Source: DASVNK01 sp036383895 | GTDB lineage: Bacteria > Verrucomicrobiota > Verrucomicrobiia > Limisphaerales > SXQI01 | Reading direction: 5' to 3' | DNA: 64,000 nucleotides | Assembly (NCBI GenBank): GCA_036383895.1 | Contig: DASVNK010000025.1 | Location: forward strand, 62,001-126,000 | In this document: positions 63,325 to 64,000 of the stretch, piece by piece | Layout: every line of letters starts with the position of its first letter | Position numbering within the stretch: the first letter of the stretch is position 1 | Program-made: the position numbers and the translations under genes | Notes under the pieces: model-generated | The model's input: only the letters and a program-made list of their open reading frames with translations | Database searches by the model: none | What the model was told of the DNA's origin: nothing

Positions 63325-64000
63325 TCAAAATACGAGCGACGTCCTCAACGCCACCACCACCGCGTCCGGCACCGATTCATTCCCGCCCGGATTGAAAATC
63401 CACTGCACATCCGGCTGCAGCGTCCACCACTTAGCCAATTGTATCTGGTAAAATCCCTCGAGCACCGTCTCGTGATTCGAAAACGCCGGATAAACCGTCC
63501 CGTTCGTCGCCGCATCCAACTTCTCCGCCCGCCGAATGTCTCGCGAAATCCGCGCGTAAACTCCTCCAATCCCAAAAATATCTTCATCGCGCGACGGAAT
63601 CATCCCGCGCCACGTCAACCCGCCATCCGCCACCACCTCGAAGAAATTCCGATCTTCCGGACTGACTCCCGCGCGCGCAAAAACATAAACTCCCTGCTCC
63701 TCCTTCTCGCGCCACAACATCTGCTCCAACGCCACATACACCCCGAAATTCTTCGAATGTTCTCGCGGCCGACGCCCGCTCACCACATACGGATCGCGAT
63801 TCTCATCCTCGAAGTTCGAAACAAAATCCCCGCTGTGCGCCCACATCCCAATCTTATATTCACCCGGCAACAGATCGCTCCGCACTCCTTCGTCCCAGCG
63901 GAAACCAAATTCCGTAATTCCAAACACGCCCTGGTCCGCACCCACATCGAACCTCGTCCCGTGCGCGTTCACGCGCGGATCACCTTCCTCGCTATCAAAG
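63325..64000 (-). CDS. OprB-like carbohydrate porin family protein (5' partial)
   Basis: The frame is open to the window edge, so the N-terminus is missing. The visible 225 residues are beta-strand rich, with amphipathic alternations such as GVFGITEFGFRWDEG, YKIGMWAHSGDF, VYVALEQMLW, GVYVFARAGVSP, FYQIQLAKWWTLQPDVQWI and a terminal ...LRTSLVF ending in Phe, typical of an outer-membrane barrel. The pattern fits the OprB family. It would admit substrate across the outer membrane for the ABC system encoded 1 nt downstream. Its placement in a metal-uptake operon suggests metal complexes rather than sugar; this is inferred. Confidence 0.82.
   Translation of the reverse strand, partial: FDSEEGDPRVNAHGTRFDVGADQGVFGITEFGFRWDEGVRSDLLPGEYKIGMWAHSGDFVSNFEDENRDPYVVSGRRPREHSKNFGVYVALEQMLWREKEEQGVYVFARAGVSPEDRNFFEVVADGGLTWRGMIPSRDEDIFGIGGVYARISRDIRRAEKLDAATNGTVYPAFSNHETVLEGFYQIQLAKWWTLQPDVQWIFNPGGNESVPDAVVVALRTSLVF

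Noticed and set aside
62514..63395. 293-codon plus-strand frame
   Set aside because: Antisense to the complete ABC ATPase gene, with His/Arg-rich composition.
1..64000. CRISPR arrays, tRNA or rRNA genes, insertion sequences
   Set aside because: No regular 24-40 bp repeats with unique spacers, no tRNA T-loop and acceptor patterns, and no transposase or integrase frame were seen on reading; a dedicated scan was not possible.

Overview
The window is about 64 kb of a moderately GC-rich bacterial chromosome. It most likely comes from a Verrucomicrobiota member (Pedosphaera/Limisphaerales-like). This is inferred from the gene families: a DUF1592/DUF1552 planctomycete-verrucomicrobial cytochrome pair, several very large secreted proteins with a shared 'YRL..SS-DLT..W...FYRL' C-terminus, a DUF1559-like prepilin, Tat-exported Gfo/Idh oxidoreductases, DUF6807 proteins, and dispersed CACAGAG-type and CACCCCGG-type repeats. 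No rRNA, tRNA, CRISPR array, integrase or complete IS was seen, so this is ordinary chromosome with accessory patches.

Layout. 1-2.9 kb: 3' part of a large repeat-built secreted protein. 3.1-8.9 kb (minus): a tight four-gene unit of DUF1592-type cytochrome, Uma2 nuclease-like protein, DUF1552 protein and ankyrin protein. 9-10.8 kb: tandem universal stress protein and a PanB-like protein that appears to have lost its metal ligands. 10.8-11.6 kb: gene-free, repeat-rich. 11.6-16.6 kb: LVIVD propeller protein, MATE exporter, GNAT acetyltransferase, VapBC-type toxin-antitoxin pair. 16.7-27.3 kb: housekeeping genes (xseB-dxs, DUF1275, recF, a CX4R phosphatase-like protein, CorA-like, gatB-aldo/keto reductase, zwf-pgl). 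27.3-29.3 kb: a candidate structured small RNA with a strong terminator, then small orphan genes. 29.4-35.1 kb: DUF2071, UvrA-family ATPase, a DUF6807-methyltransferase fusion, a small membrane protein. 35.2-37.6 kb: secreted propeller protein. 37.8-45 kb: leuC, O-antigen-ligase-like TPR protein, FecR protein behind a consensus-like promoter, CHASE2 class III cyclase. 45-48.7 kb: GH9 glycosidase with LamG. 48.7-52.3 kb (minus): glycosyltransferase, PilB/GspE-type ATPase, NarL-type regulator. 52.3-58.6 kb: LamG protein, Gfo/Idh oxidoreductase, PQQ-type propeller, prepilin, with dispersed and tandem repeats between. 58.7-64 kb (minus): a metal ABC-transport operon (OprB-like porin, ATPase, permease fused to a DtxR/MntR-like C-terminal domain, second permease, mono-heme protein).

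The lifestyle suggested is a heterotroph degrading polysaccharide (GH9, LamG, Gfo/Idh, many exported proteins) with surface-polysaccharide and pilus-like machinery, cyclic-nucleotide signalling and regulated Mn/Zn/Fe uptake. The best candidates for something undescribed are the structured RNA at 27.33-27.49 kb, the C-terminal module shared by four exported proteins, the PanB-like protein without metal ligands, the DUF6807-methyltransferase fusion, and the permease-repressor fusion whose N-terminus is encoded by a dispersed repeat.
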